From JBGSMF01 sp964651475 (GTDB taxonomy: Bacteria; Chloroflexota; Anaerolineae; Fen-1058), in NCBI GenBank assembly GCA_964651475.1, contig CAZYXV010000003.1, positions 1 through 64,000 of the forward strand: 64,000 nucleotides of DNA. The letters are read 5' to 3'. The translations under genes were made by a program, and so were the position numbers. Shown here piece after piece: positions 49,543 to 59,792 of the stretch. The notes below the pieces were generated by a model, which searched no databases, had not been told where the DNA came from, and saw only the letters and a list, made by a program, of their open reading frames with translations. Numbering within the stretch: position 1 is the stretch's first letter; each line of letters starts with the position of its first letter.

Positions 49543-50184
49543 GTGAATGAAACGAATACTTGTTTGGGGCCGGCATATCGCATTTGCACTCCGCGCCTGG
49601 TAGTGCGCTGCTGGAACCCCCAAGACGCGCCGCTGCTCAAAGCGGCCATTGACGCCAGCCTCGAACATTTGCGACCGTGGATGCCCTGGGCGCACAAAGA
49701 ACCGCAGGAGCTGGCTGCCAAGGTTGATTTGATCCGCCGCTGGCGGGGAAATTTCGACCTGGGGCAAGATTTCACCTACGGCATCTTTGATCGCGAGGAA
49801 ATCCAGGTGATGGGCGGCACGGGCCTGCACACGCGCCCCGGCAAAGGCGCGCGTGAAATTGGATACTGGATTCACGCCGGACACATCAACCAGGGGCTTG
49901 CCACCGAGACGGCGGCGGCGCTCACCAAGGTGGCCTTTGAAATAGACCGGGTCGAGCGAGTTGAAATTCACTGCGACCCTGCCAACGCGCGCAGCGCCGC
50001 CGTGCCTAAAAAGCTTGGATACACACACGAAGCGACGCTCCACAAGCGAATGTCCACCGCCGAAGGCAGACTCCACGATATCATGATCTGGACATTGTTT
50101 GCGGATGATTACGTGTCCAGCCCGGCGGCGTCGGCCGACATTGAAGCGTTTGACGTCATGGGGCAAAGAATACTCCCGCAATGA
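49543..50184 (+). CDS. GNAT acetyltransferase of the RimJ/RimL type
   Basis: 213 aa. Features: ICTPRLVVRCWNPQDAPLLK, WMPWAHKEPQE, GGTGLHTRPGKGAREIGYWI, INQGLATETAAALTKVAF as the acetyl-CoA loop, and CDPANARSAAVPKKLGYTHE. This pattern is shared by ribosomal-protein and antibiotic acetyltransferases of the family; the substrate is unknown. The GTG start follows an AGGAG site. Its stop overlaps the next ATG by 4 nt. Confidence 0.85.
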   Translation: MNETNTCLGPAYRICTPRLVVRCWNPQDAPLLKAAIDASLEHLRPWMPWAHKEPQELAAKVDLIRRWRGNFDLGQDFTYGIFDREEIQVMGGTGLHTRPGKGAREIGYWIHAGHINQGLATETAAALTKVAFEIDRVERVEIHCDPANARSAAVPKKLGYTHEATLHKRMSTAEGRLHDIMIWTLFADDYVSSPAASADIEAFDVMGQRILPQ

Positions 50185-50465
50185 TTATCGGCACCTGCAT
50201 CATCGAATTGCACATCCCCGGCAACAACTCTCTCAAGAGCAAGCGCGGCATCCTCAAGCCCATCCTGGCGCGGCTGCGGCGCGAGTTTAACGTGTCGGCG
50301 GCCGAGGTAGGTGAAAACGACGCGTGGCAATCTTCGCGGCTGGGATTGGCGACCGTCTCGAATGACGCCGGACACGCCCACAGCGTGCTAGAAAATGCGG
50401 TTGACTGGCTGGAGGCAAACCATCCCGAAGTACAGGTGGTGGATTGGCAAATCGAACTCCTCTGA
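50181..50465 (+). CDS. DUF503-family protein (YlxP-like)
   Basis: 94 aa. IGTCIIELHIPGNNSLKSKR, ILKPILARLRREFNVSAAEV and DAWQSSRLGLATVSND are the conserved ferredoxin-like fold segments of DUF503. YlxP genes are often near infB/rbfA; this one is not. Function unknown. Coupled to the GNAT gene. Confidence 0.88.
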   Translation: MIIGTCIIELHIPGNNSLKSKRGILKPILARLRREFNVSAAEVGENDAWQSSRLGLATVSNDAGHAHSVLENAVDWLEANHPEVQVVDWQIELL

Positions 50466-50502
50466 GTAGACAAAATTGTTGTTGAGCGACTAGGAGGATA
50501 CA

Positions 50503-51351
50503 ATGACAAGCTTTATATCGCGTTATGGGTCAAAAGTCGGAATCTTTTCTATCCTGGTCATCCCGCTTGTTTTCTTGGGAGCGTGCATCTTGCCCAGCGG
50601 CGACACGCCCCCTGCCGCGGCCACGCTCGCAGCGCCCACACATACCATTCCGCCGACAACCCCGGTTCCGCCCAGCCCGTCTTTGACGGCCACGCCAGCG
50701 CCGCCCATAACGCCCTTGCCGCCTCTTGCCGAGGGACCGGTCACGTTCGCGACGGAAGACGGCCTGACGCTCTCCGGCGTCATATTTGGCAAGGGGCCTA
50801 CTGCCGTCATCCTGGCGCACATGATGCCGACCACTCAAAGCAGCTGGAAGGCCTTTGCGGAACTTGCCGCCGAAAAAGGGTTTACGGTGCTCACGTTCAA
50901 TTTTCGCGGCTATGGTGAATCCGGCGGGAAGAAAGACTATGGCCTGCTCGACAAGGATGTGCGCGCGGCCATTGCGCTCTTGCGCAATCATGGCATACAA
51001 CGTATCGTTTGCATTGGCGCGAGCATGGGCGGCACAGCCTGCGGCAAGGCCACGCACGAACCTGGTATGGCCGGCCTGGTCATCATCTCCAGCCCCGATG
51101 TTGTAGAGCCTCCTCTTCAACTCGCCTCGGCTGATTTTGCCGACCTGACCTATCCCAAACTGTTCATTGGCAGCAAAGATGATCAACCCTACACGCGCAA
51201 TATCCAGGCAATGTTCGATTGGTCGCCTGAACCCAAACAAATAAAGATTTTCAGCGGCTCTGATCACGGAACGTACTTGTTCTACGGAAACCACGCGGCC
51301 GAGTTCCAAGACATACTGTTGAGCTTTCTGGCGAACACTCAGAGCGAATGA
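50503..51351 (+). CDS. lipoprotein alpha/beta hydrolase (dienelactone hydrolase-like)
   Basis: 282 aa. N-terminal signal with lipobox (VFLGAC, Cys28), then a Thr/Pro/Ala-rich linker (residues 33-70) and a hydrolase domain. FNFRGYGESGGKKDYG, nucleophile GASMGG, acid in GSKDDQPYTRN and His in GSDHGTYLF complete the triad. Surface-exposed. The substrate is unknown; the short insert-free core suggests an esterase or acyl hydrolase. It converges on the membrane-fusion gene downstream. Confidence 0.85.
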   Translation: MTSFISRYGSKVGIFSILVIPLVFLGACILPSGDTPPAAATLAAPTHTIPPTTPVPPSPSLTATPAPPITPLPPLAEGPVTFATEDGLTLSGVIFGKGPTAVILAHMMPTTQSSWKAFAELAAEKGFTVLTFNFRGYGESGGKKDYGLLDKDVRAAIALLRNHGIQRIVCIGASMGGTACGKATHEPGMAGLVIISSPDVVEPPLQLASADFADLTYPKLFIGSKDDQPYTRNIQAMFDWSPEPKQIKIFSGSDHGTYLFYGNHAAEFQDILLSFLANTQSE

Positions 51352-51398
51352 TCCAGCTTTCGCAAGCGGTAGTAGGTTGACCCCCTGGGTGGTTATCG

Positions 51399-52586
51399 CT
51401 ATTCCACCACAATCTCTACCTGGGCCGTCATGCCAGGCCGCAGGTTGAGATCGGTCGGCTCCAGTTCAATCGTCAGCGTATAGGTCGTGTCGCCCTGCTG
51501 CACCACTGCCACCGGCGAGACGGCGAGCACGCGCCCGCTCAATAGCTTGTCCCGGAAAGCGTTCACACGCACCTTGACCTCTTGCCCTGCCTGCACGCGC
51601 GCGATTTGCAGCTCGCCCACGTTCTTGGTCTCGATACGCCAGCGAGACACGTCGAGCAACTCGATGGCCGGCGCGCCCGGCGCAGCCCACTCGCCCGCCC
51701 TGATTTCCACCGCCGAAACGACGCCGTCGAAAGGAGCTGACAGGCTGGCGTTGGCCAGGTCGGCCTGCGCAGCTTCCAACGTTTGCTGGGCGCGCTTCAA
51801 CTCCAATTGCGCTAATTGGATGGCCTCGGGTCTGACGGAGTGCTGCGCCTCGTACAACTGCAACCGGGCCTGGGCCAATTGCGCCTCGGCGCTGGCAATT
51901 GCGGCCTCGTAACTGTGGCTGGCGGCGTGCATGCGATACTGAGCCAGCACCACGTCATAATGATCCTTCATCTTGGTCAAAGCCTTGCCGGCCGGCGACG
52001 AGGGCGCCCAGCCGCGTGTGAGAGGGTCGTTGTACACCTTGTCATAAGCGCTCTGCGCGTCGGCCAATGCTTCCTCGGCATCCCTCAACACCGCGCGGTC
52101 AACAATGTCCTGGTTGCCGCGCTGGTCGGCCTGCACGCGAGCCTGAATCAGGGCAGCCTGTGCGCTGGTGATAGCTGTCGTCGCCGCTAACACACTTTCT
52201 GGAACGGGCGTGGCTTGTGCCTGCAATTGCGCCAGACGGATCTGAGCATCCTCAAGCTCCAATTGCGCCCGCGCCACGCTGCGCTCCAATTCCACGGCAT
52301 CCAGCGCAGCTACTATCTGCCCGGCCTGCACGCTCTGGCCAACCTCAGCTTCAACTGATTTGACAAAACCCTCCACGCCAAAGCTCAATTCCATCCGTCG
52401 AACCGGCGCCAGAACACCATTAGCCGTAATATTGCCCGCAGCGGGTTGGGAATAAGAAACCACATCGGATGCGCGCGTTGGCGTAGGCGCAGCGTTTAGA
52501 CTGGCGCTACACGCGCATAGCAAGACCGCCAGCAAGCATAAAGTCAATATTCCAGACACTAACCACCACCTGGTTTTACATTTCAT
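51399..52586 (-). CDS. HlyD/MacA-type periplasmic adaptor lipoprotein
   Basis: 395 aa. Signal peptide with lipobox near Cys26 (AVLLCACSAS). Two halves of a biotinyl-lipoyl-like domain (GFVKSVEAEVGQSVQAGQIV and SLSAPFDGVVSAVEIRAGEW) flank a long alpha-helical hairpin (about 110-280). A beta-barrel follows (VQAGQEVKVRVNAF). Adaptors couple ABC or RND transporters to the outside. Last gene of the ABC operon, 42 nt after the fourth permease. AAAGGG site. Confidence 0.9.
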   Translation of the reverse strand: MKCKTRWWLVSGILTLCLLAVLLCACSASLNAAPTPTRASDVVSYSQPAAGNITANGVLAPVRRMELSFGVEGFVKSVEAEVGQSVQAGQIVAALDAVELERSVARAQLELEDAQIRLAQLQAQATPVPESVLAATTAITSAQAALIQARVQADQRGNQDIVDRAVLRDAEEALADAQSAYDKVYNDPLTRGWAPSSPAGKALTKMKDHYDVVLAQYRMHAASHSYEAAIASAEAQLAQARLQLYEAQHSVRPEAIQLAQLELKRAQQTLEAAQADLANASLSAPFDGVVSAVEIRAGEWAAPGAPAIELLDVSRWRIETKNVGELQIARVQAGQEVKVRVNAFRDKLLSGRVLAVSPVAVVQQGDTTYTLTIELEPTDLNLRPGMTAQVEIVVE

Positions 52587-52628
52587 TTTTCTTGTCCCTT
52601 TCGATTAATAGAAACTGAGTCGAGGCAG

Positions 52629-55022
52629 TCAGTCACGCCGCTCGATGATCGCCACCGGATCGAGCCGCGAGAGCGTCCAGCTCATGGTTCCGATGGTAGC
52701 AGCCAGGACTGCGACCGGGATCGGCAGAGTAAACAGCCACGGCAGCGGGCTGAAGAGGTTGAAGTGCAAGCCCAAGGGGGCGAAAATGCGAAACTGAAGG
52801 ATCGCCAACCCTGACAGACACACCCATGCGCTGATGACCCATGCGGTTCCTGTCGTAAATGCCGTTTCCTGCACGGTGCGCCACACCAGCCACCGCCGCG
52901 CGCGCCCCAGAGCGTGCAGCACTCCGAACTCGATCTGGCGTTGGGCCACGGAGATGACGTTGAGCACAGCCAGCGCCAGCGCGGCGACGACGGCCACGAC
53001 GCTCTCAATCAGGGCCATTGTCAACAGGGTCGTGCGCGTGCTCTGACGCGCAGCGACGAGTGATTTGCGGTAGGTGACTACCCCTATCTCAGGCATTGGC
53101 GCAAACTCGGACTCCAGCCACTCATCCATCACCGCTTTTTGTCCGGCTTTGGGCGTCACCAGGAATTGGTCAAGGAATTCTCCAAGGCGATATGCCTCGT
53201 GGCTTTGGAAAAACTCAAGCGAGACAAACGCCAGCCAGTTCTCATCCTCCGCTGCTGCGGGTGTGGCGAAGATACCGGAAATGACAAAATCGGTGGGCAG
53301 CGCCATCGCGCCGGGATAGGCGGGATGCTCGCGGTTGCCGATGACGTCGCCAACGTGCAGATTGCGGTTTTGGGCGACGACCTCCGGGATGACCAACTCG
53401 TTAGTGTTGGGGCGCGGCAGGTGGCCTTCTTTCAGTTTCAGATCATAGAGCGCGACCAGGTAGGCCATATCCTCGGCATAGACGCCGTAGGCATTGATGT
53501 TCGCCTGCGTAAAGGGAGGAATGGTGATGTGCAGCATCGTCATTTCGAGGCAGGGAATCACCCGCTCGACGCTGGGATGCATCCGTACCTGGGTGACGAC
53601 GCCCATATCCAGGGACGAGCCAAGGCGCGTGCGCAGGCTGCTCATCTGCCTCAAGTTGCTCAGGCGCGCGCGCCGGGCGTCATCGGTTGCCGATAAAACA
53701 AAGATCACCAAAACGACGGCGATGATCATCAGCGACATAGCGCCGGTGAGCAGCGCGGCGCGTCCCTTGTGGCGGCGGTAAAAGGTCGCCGGAGCCAACG
53801 GTTTGGGCGCACTCGCGGCGACGGCTGCCGGGTGAGATGTCGCTTCCGGCCCCAGTTCGCCGCGTTCGATGATCGTGACGGCATCCATCCGCGCCAGCAA
53901 GCGGCCAAAGCCGGCGCGCGCAAAACCGGTCACGGCGATCGGCGTTGCCAGAACCAACAACGCCGGTGCGGCGGTGATCACGGCGAGGGCGTGCCCGCGC
54001 GGGGCGAACACGGCCAGTTTGAGGCCATAGAGCGCCCCCCACGACGCCAAGACACCCAGCGTCCACCCCAACGCCGCCAACAGGGCAATTTCGGTCGTCA
54101 GGTGGCGGGTGAGCCAGCGCCGGCTGTATCCCGCCGCGTGCAGGACGCCGAATTCAGGGAGACGGCGGGCAAAGGCAATGCGGTTGATCGCGCCGATCAC
54201 CAGGGCCACAGCAGCCGCGATGATGACGATGATAGGGATGATGAGCACGTAGGTTTGGCGGTATGCGCTCGCCATTTCCTCGTTTAGCGTTTGCCGGGTG
54301 CGGACAAAGGTGTGAGGGGACTGAATTTCGTTTCTGAGAAAAGCATCCACCTCCGCCTCGTGTCCTGGATGCGCTGTTACCAGAAAATTGGCCGGAAAGT
54401 TGCGGTAGATTTCGTGATTGCTCATGTATTCGGCGGAAAGGATACCCAGGCGCATGCCTGGTCCTGAGCTTGCCGAAGGATCACTTTCCAGGATAGCGAC
54501 GACCTCCAGGGGATTGGCGATGTTGCTGTAGAACTCGGGGTTGACGGTATTGTGAATGACGTCTCCAACGTGCAAGCCCAGGTTCGCCGCCACATCCTCC
54601 GAGAGCATCACCCCATTCGTCCGTGGCTGCACGAGGTGTCCTTCTTTGACGGTTGCGCCGTATTGTTCCAGGACGAGCGCCATATCCTGCTCCCACACGC
54701 CGAGCAAACTCAGCCAGTCCGAGTCACCGCCGATGACTTCGGGCAAGGAAATCCCCTGGCCGCCAATATACGGGATGACGTGTTCGACCGCGGGGTATGC
54801 GCGCACCTGGGCCATCACCGTGGCTGCCCATTCATCGCCCTGAGGCGCAACGACATTGAATTTCAAGAGCATGCTGTTCGTGCGCGCCGGTTCGATGAAA
54901 ATGGCCCACGAGAGGGCAACCGCCAGGTAGAGGCCCACCGTCACCAGGCTGATGATGCCCGCCAGCAGCGCGGTGTGTCCTTTGTGACGACGATAGTATG
55001 TGAAAAGCGACAAGGGCTTCAT
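52629..55022 (-). CDS. double-FtsX ABC permease, paralogue 4
   Basis: 797 aa, with two permease modules in one chain. Each module starts with a cytosolic motif and membrane helix (LSLFTYYRRHKGHTALL, residues 4-20; APATFYRRHKGRAALL, about 400), has a large extracytoplasmic MacB-like region, and ends with three TM helices carrying the FtsX core (ARRLPEFGVLHAAGYSRRWL, QRQIEFGVLHALGRARRW). The N-terminal extracytoplasmic part contains a small in-frame insert, SDPSASSGPG, matching the palindromic-repeat sequence at 54457-54485. Last of four tandem paralogues served by one ATPase. Confidence 0.9.
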   Translation of the reverse strand: MKPLSLFTYYRRHKGHTALLAGIISLVTVGLYLAVALSWAIFIEPARTNSMLLKFNVVAPQGDEWAATVMAQVRAYPAVEHVIPYIGGQGISLPEVIGGDSDWLSLLGVWEQDMALVLEQYGATVKEGHLVQPRTNGVMLSEDVAANLGLHVGDVIHNTVNPEFYSNIANPLEVVAILESDPSASSGPGMRLGILSAEYMSNHEIYRNFPANFLVTAHPGHEAEVDAFLRNEIQSPHTFVRTRQTLNEEMASAYRQTYVLIIPIIVIIAAAVALVIGAINRIAFARRLPEFGVLHAAGYSRRWLTRHLTTEIALLAALGWTLGVLASWGALYGLKLAVFAPRGHALAVITAAPALLVLATPIAVTGFARAGFGRLLARMDAVTIIERGELGPEATSHPAAVAASAPKPLAPATFYRRHKGRAALLTGAMSLMIIAVVLVIFVLSATDDARRARLSNLRQMSSLRTRLGSSLDMGVVTQVRMHPSVERVIPCLEMTMLHITIPPFTQANINAYGVYAEDMAYLVALYDLKLKEGHLPRPNTNELVIPEVVAQNRNLHVGDVIGNREHPAYPGAMALPTDFVISGIFATPAAAEDENWLAFVSLEFFQSHEAYRLGEFLDQFLVTPKAGQKAVMDEWLESEFAPMPEIGVVTYRKSLVAARQSTRTTLLTMALIESVVAVVAALALAVLNVISVAQRQIEFGVLHALGRARRWLVWRTVQETAFTTGTAWVISAWVCLSGLAILQFRIFAPLGLHFNLFSPLPWLFTLPIPVAVLAATIGTMSWTLSRLDPVAIIERRD
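54457..54485. repeat. small repeat insertion inside paralogue 4
   Basis: CCTGAGCTTGCCGAAGG lies in a stretch absent from the equivalent position of paralogue 2. Its GCTCAGGACCA wording (minus strand) is shared with the repeat block at 25714-25774. Translated in frame. Confidence 0.55.
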
Positions 55023-55026
55023 TAGG

Positions 55027-57387
55027 TTATCTCCTCTCGATCACCGCCACCGGGTCGAGCCTGGATAACATGCGGGCAATGATCCCTGTACTGGCAGCGA
55101 CGACCGCCAGTGGGATGGGAAACGTGAACAGCCACGGTGTCAGATTCCATATATTCAGGTGCAAGCCGATCGGCGCATAGACCCGCGCCTGAGCAAAGAC
55201 GAGGCCGGCGACGCACACCGCAGCGCCGATCGCCCAGGCTACGGCGACCAAACCCACCGTCTCCTTGGCCGTGCGCCAGACCAGCCATGGACAGCCGCGC
55301 CCGACAGCGTGCAAGACGCCGAACTCGTCTCGCCGCTGCGCAAAGAAAATGACGTTCAGCGCAGACAGCGCCGCCGCGGCGACAAAGGCAATGATGCCCT
55401 CCATCGCCGCGAACAGGAGAACGAGATTGCGTGTGAACCGTTGCATTTCTTGCCAGCGCATCGCATGTGTCACGACGCTGGTATATTTGGACGCCACTTG
55501 CTGCTCAAGCCAGCGATCCAACCTAGCCTTGCGTCCTTCGGCTGGGATGACAAACAAGTGGGCCAGGCGCGTGGCATAGAGCTCGTGGCTCTCCACGTAT
55601 TCCAGCGACGCCAGGCCCAGGCTTATATCATCGCTGGCGAGGATGCCCACGACGACCATCTCGGTCGGTATCAGGTCGCGATCGTTGACCGGGCGGCCCA
55701 CAACATCTCCCACGCGCAGGCCGCGATTCATCGCCAGCGATTCAGTGAGCACGATTTCATTGGCGTAAGGTCGAGGCAAGCGCCCGGCCTGGAGCTGTAA
55801 TCCAAACAAGCTGACGAGATACGCCAAGTCATCCTGGAGAACGGCATAGATCATGGCGACATTCTGGGAAACCGGCGGGATGCTGATGGGCAACTCTAGC
55901 TTTGTCACAAGAATGACGCGCGCCACATCGCGATGAGAGCGAAGCTGTGCGACCACCGAGGGATCAACCGTGCGCCCCAGCCCCGGTCCGACTTCGGCAA
56001 CATGGCGTAAGTGATTGACATAAAGCTCGTTTTGCGCATCTATCGTTGGGGAGAAGAAAAAGACCGGGAAAGCGACCCCCAGGATCATTGCGCCCATCCC
56101 GGTGACCAGGATCATTCCCCGGCGACGGTGGCGCCAGTGGAATGTCAGCGAGGAAAGCGGTTTGAGAAAAGAAGCTTGTTTGCCACCGCTCTTGTTTCCT
56201 ACATTCTCCACGCTGAGCTTGCCTTGCTCAATAATGCTGATACTGTCGAGCCGCGCAAAGACCCGCACGATGCTGAGGGTCGCAAAAACAACCACTGCTA
56301 ACGGGATCGGGAGGGTAAACCACAGCGGCGCGGGGTTCGCCAGATTCAGCAGCATCCCGCTGGGCGCATAGACAGTCACTTTGAGCCAGGCGAGCGATGC
56401 CTGTGAAAGCGCGATGCCCACGAGCCATCCTGCAGCAGCAACAACGGCGGTTTCCAGCGCCAGGTGATGGATCAAACGCCGCTTGGAGTGTCCGATGGCG
56501 TGCAGCACGCCCAGGTCTGGCAGCCGCTGTACCAGTGCGATTTGATTGATCATCCCGACGACCAGCGCGGCAATGACCGCCACCAGGCTATCCACGACGC
56601 CGAGCATCATGGTGATGATCTGCCGGTTGCGGGCCATAAAGGCAGCCCTTCGCTGGTAGATCTCCACGTACGCGCGCGGTGACCGAACCGTGGTTTGCAA
56701 AAAGGTATCCATGGCAGCCTTGTGCCCTGGCTGTGCAATCACGACGAGGCCCGACTGCCGGGGCGCGTACAGTTCGTGGCTGTCTAGGTACTCGTAAGAA
56801 GCGATAGCAACATAGGCGCGCTGCGCCGGGGGTGTGGACGCGGGGCTTGCCAGGATCCCCACCAATGCCATCGGCGCCAGGATCGCCCCGTATGTGCTTT
56901 CGTCAACCGAACGGTCAAGCTGATCGCCGAGATGTAGCCCCAGGGCATTGACGATCTCCTCAGAGAGCAGGATTTCGTTGCTACGGGGGTATGGCAATCG
57001 CCCTTCCTTGATCCGCAGGCCACAGAACTCGATCAGGCGTTGGGTATCATCGTGAGCCAACCCTAATAGCTGGAAGGAGCTTGAGAACCCCAGTGATGGC
57101 ACGTTGATAAACAATCCCTGTCCGTTCTCCGGCATTGCCTGCGCCACGTTGGGATGAGCGCGAATTTGCGAGATGACAGATGGTTCAAGCGTTGAGCTCC
57201 CGGTGGGATATACCAGGCTAAAGTGGTTGAGCGGGCCCAAGACGACGGCGGTGTTGTGCTCCAAGATAGGATACGACATGCCAACCATCACATAGATACC
57301 CAGCGTCACCAGCGTGATGAGACCCACCAGCAGCAGTGTCTCCCGCTTGTGACGAAGGGTGTAAGTGAAAAATGATAAGGGGTTCAT
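55027..57387 (-). CDS. double-FtsX ABC permease, paralogue 3
   Basis: 786 aa. Module 1 opens LSFFTYTLRHKRETLLL and module 2 SSLTFHWRHRRRGMIL (about residue 405). FtsX cores: VQRLPDLGVLHAIGHSKRRL and AQRRDEFGVLHAVGRGCPW. The 4-nt gap to paralogue 4 implies coupling. Predicted eight membrane helices, four per module. Confidence 0.9.
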   Translation of the reverse strand: MNPLSFFTYTLRHKRETLLLVGLITLVTLGIYVMVGMSYPILEHNTAVVLGPLNHFSLVYPTGSSTLEPSVISQIRAHPNVAQAMPENGQGLFINVPSLGFSSSFQLLGLAHDDTQRLIEFCGLRIKEGRLPYPRSNEILLSEEIVNALGLHLGDQLDRSVDESTYGAILAPMALVGILASPASTPPAQRAYVAIASYEYLDSHELYAPRQSGLVVIAQPGHKAAMDTFLQTTVRSPRAYVEIYQRRAAFMARNRQIITMMLGVVDSLVAVIAALVVGMINQIALVQRLPDLGVLHAIGHSKRRLIHHLALETAVVAAAGWLVGIALSQASLAWLKVTVYAPSGMLLNLANPAPLWFTLPIPLAVVVFATLSIVRVFARLDSISIIEQGKLSVENVGNKSGGKQASFLKPLSSLTFHWRHRRRGMILVTGMGAMILGVAFPVFFFSPTIDAQNELYVNHLRHVAEVGPGLGRTVDPSVVAQLRSHRDVARVILVTKLELPISIPPVSQNVAMIYAVLQDDLAYLVSLFGLQLQAGRLPRPYANEIVLTESLAMNRGLRVGDVVGRPVNDRDLIPTEMVVVGILASDDISLGLASLEYVESHELYATRLAHLFVIPAEGRKARLDRWLEQQVASKYTSVVTHAMRWQEMQRFTRNLVLLFAAMEGIIAFVAAAALSALNVIFFAQRRDEFGVLHAVGRGCPWLVWRTAKETVGLVAVAWAIGAAVCVAGLVFAQARVYAPIGLHLNIWNLTPWLFTFPIPLAVVAASTGIIARMLSRLDPVAVIERR

Positions 57388-57393
57388 GCCAGT

Positions 57394-59763
57394 TTATCTC
57401 CTCTCGATCACCTCCACCGGGTCGAGCCGGGACAGTGTCCATCCAACGGTGATGGCGCTAACCGCGAGCACCGCCACGGGGACCGGCAGCGTATAGAACC
57501 AGGGAGTAGGGTTGAACAAATCGAGTTTCAAACCGGACGGAATGTAAAGGCCGTATTGCATGCAAAGCAAGATGAGGGCGCACCCCAGAACGGCCGCCAG
57601 CCAGGCCGCGCCAGTGGTGAAGAGAGTCTCGCGCACGACACGTCCTACCAATTGCAGGCGGCCGAAACCCAAAGCATTCAACACGCCAAACTCGGCCTGC
57701 CGTTGGGTAACAAAGATGTAATTGAGACCTGTCAGAGCCAGGGCCGCCACAAGCGCGACGATGCTTTCGACAAGCACCAGGCTAAACAAAACCATTGCTG
57801 CTTGTTTTCGAAACAATGCCTTTTGACCATCGTAGGTGAACACGAGGCGCCTCTCTCCGGCGATCTGGCTTTCCAGCCAGGCGTCGAGTACTGCCTTTTG
57901 TCCGGCCCGCGGCACGACGAAGAGCGAAAGATCAGCCCTCCACGAGTCCGGGTATTTCTCCGCAAACTCGAGCAACATGAAAGATACCCAGGGGCCATCC
58001 GCAAGATCCTCAGCCGGGGCAAAGATGCCCGAAACCACCAGCTCGGAAGGCAGCCGAGGTGCACCCTCGTGGACAGGACGCGCGCGATTGCCAATCACGT
58101 CACCGACCTTGATGTTTCGGTTCTTGGCGAAGGTCCAGGGAATGACGACGTCGTTAGTGTTGGGGCGCGGCAGGTGGCCTTCCGCCAGTTCCAGGCCGTA
58201 AAGCTCCACCAGGTAGACCATATTCTCCGCCGTCACGCCGTAGGCTTCGACGGGATAATTGGCAATCGCCGGAGGGAAGGTAACTCCCAGGAGCGTAAAG
58301 ACATAGACGGGAATTGCGCGTTCCACCGCCGGGTGTGCACGGATCTGTGCGACCACCGTCGCCTCCAGCGGCAGGGCACTCGGAGAAACTTGGCTGACCT
58401 GTTTCAGATAGTTCAGCAACGGTTGTCTAGCGTCGTCAAAGGTTTCAAGGGCAAACACAAATACAGAGGTGCCCACGATCATTAGCACCATGGCCCCGAT
58501 CAGCATTGCTGCCTGGCGGGCGTGCCGCCGGTAGAAAGTTGTCGAAGCCAACGGACGGGGCAGGTTGTCCGCCCGGGCGTGCGCTGCGGGGCCGGTTCGT
58601 TTCCCTTCCATACTCAACTCACCCCGCTCGACAATCGCCACGGCGTCAAGGCGTCCAAGCGCACGGGTAGCAGTGAACAGCGTAAAACCGATCACTGCCA
58701 GCGGCAGAGGGATCACAAAGGGGATTGCCGTCACCTGAATGGGATTGTAGGTAAATCCTTTGGGTGCATAGAAAGTGGCATTCAGCAGGGCCATTATCCC
58801 CCATCCCAGCAAAACGCCCAGCACCCAGCCAACTGCCGCCAATCCGGCCGTCTCCAGCGTCAGGCGGCGTGCCAACCATCCCTTTCCGCGGCCGATGGCA
58901 TACAACGTGCCAAACTCGGGCAAGCGCCGCATAAGGGCGAGCTGGTTGATGGCGCCAATAACCAGCGTGATGGCTGTCGTCACCAGCAGAACGAGCGGAA
59001 TGCCAATCCTGTAAATCAACGCATGAGACTCCGCCATCTGTTCTCTCAAACGCTGATGCGTAAAGGTCTCGAGACGGGAACTGCGAATGGTCTGCCGGAG
59101 AAAATCGTCCACCGCCGCCTCGCGGCCCGGGCGGGCCACGACCAGCACACCATAATTGGCCAGACCGTGGTAGCGTTCATGGCCATCCAGATACTCATAA
59201 GACACAATCCCCAGCCTGACACTACCTTCGAGAACACCCACCAGTTTTAACGGGCTGGCGATGCTGGCATAGCCCGTATCGTTCTCAGTCCGAACGATTG
59301 TATCGCCGATTTTCAGGCTGAGCGCCAGGGCGAGTTCCCGGGAAAGCACCAGGCCATTGGTGTGTGGCTGCGGCAGTTCGCCTTCGACGAGTGTGACGCC
59401 GCACTGGGCCAGGGCTACAGGCACATCTGCCTCTTGCAAGCCGATCAGGCGGAAGGGAGCGTCCACGCCTCCCGCGTTCGGTACGGCTATTTCCAGGTTG
59501 TTTTGCGGCAGCACTTGAGCCACGTCGGGATGCGCGCGAATCTGGGCAGCCACGGTCGGGTCCAACGTTGTTGCCAGATCCGACTGTACCAGGCTGAACT
59601 TGGCTAGATACCGGTTAAGGGTGTAGACAGGTGTCACGTAGGTTTCCTGCAACAGGCTAAAAACCAGGTACAAGCCCATAACCGCCATGGCTAAAAGAAC
59701 AGTCAGCATCAACGCCCGGCGTTTGTGACGGCGATAATAAATAAAAGGTGATAACGGATTCAT
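57394..59763 (-). CDS. double-FtsX ABC permease, paralogue 2
   Basis: 789 aa. Module 1 opens LSPFIYYRRHKRRALML; module 2 ASTTFYRRHARQAAMLIGA (about residue 405). FtsX cores: MRRLPEFGTLYAIGRGKGWL and TQRQAEFGVLNALGFGRLQL. The gap to paralogue 3 is 6 nt. The extracytoplasmic domain keeps the LPQPHTNGLVLSRELALAL pattern that recurs in all eight modules (PRPNTNDVVIP, PRSNEILLSEE). Confidence 0.9.
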   Translation of the reverse strand: MNPLSPFIYYRRHKRRALMLTVLLAMAVMGLYLVFSLLQETYVTPVYTLNRYLAKFSLVQSDLATTLDPTVAAQIRAHPDVAQVLPQNNLEIAVPNAGGVDAPFRLIGLQEADVPVALAQCGVTLVEGELPQPHTNGLVLSRELALALSLKIGDTIVRTENDTGYASIASPLKLVGVLEGSVRLGIVSYEYLDGHERYHGLANYGVLVVARPGREAAVDDFLRQTIRSSRLETFTHQRLREQMAESHALIYRIGIPLVLLVTTAITLVIGAINQLALMRRLPEFGTLYAIGRGKGWLARRLTLETAGLAAVGWVLGVLLGWGIMALLNATFYAPKGFTYNPIQVTAIPFVIPLPLAVIGFTLFTATRALGRLDAVAIVERGELSMEGKRTGPAAHARADNLPRPLASTTFYRRHARQAAMLIGAMVLMIVGTSVFVFALETFDDARQPLLNYLKQVSQVSPSALPLEATVVAQIRAHPAVERAIPVYVFTLLGVTFPPAIANYPVEAYGVTAENMVYLVELYGLELAEGHLPRPNTNDVVIPWTFAKNRNIKVGDVIGNRARPVHEGAPRLPSELVVSGIFAPAEDLADGPWVSFMLLEFAEKYPDSWRADLSLFVVPRAGQKAVLDAWLESQIAGERRLVFTYDGQKALFRKQAAMVLFSLVLVESIVALVAALALTGLNYIFVTQRQAEFGVLNALGFGRLQLVGRVVRETLFTTGAAWLAAVLGCALILLCMQYGLYIPSGLKLDLFNPTPWFYTLPVPVAVLAVSAITVGWTLSRLDPVEVIERR

Positions 59764-59792
59764 CTCAATTCAATCTCCCATCACTCCCTTGC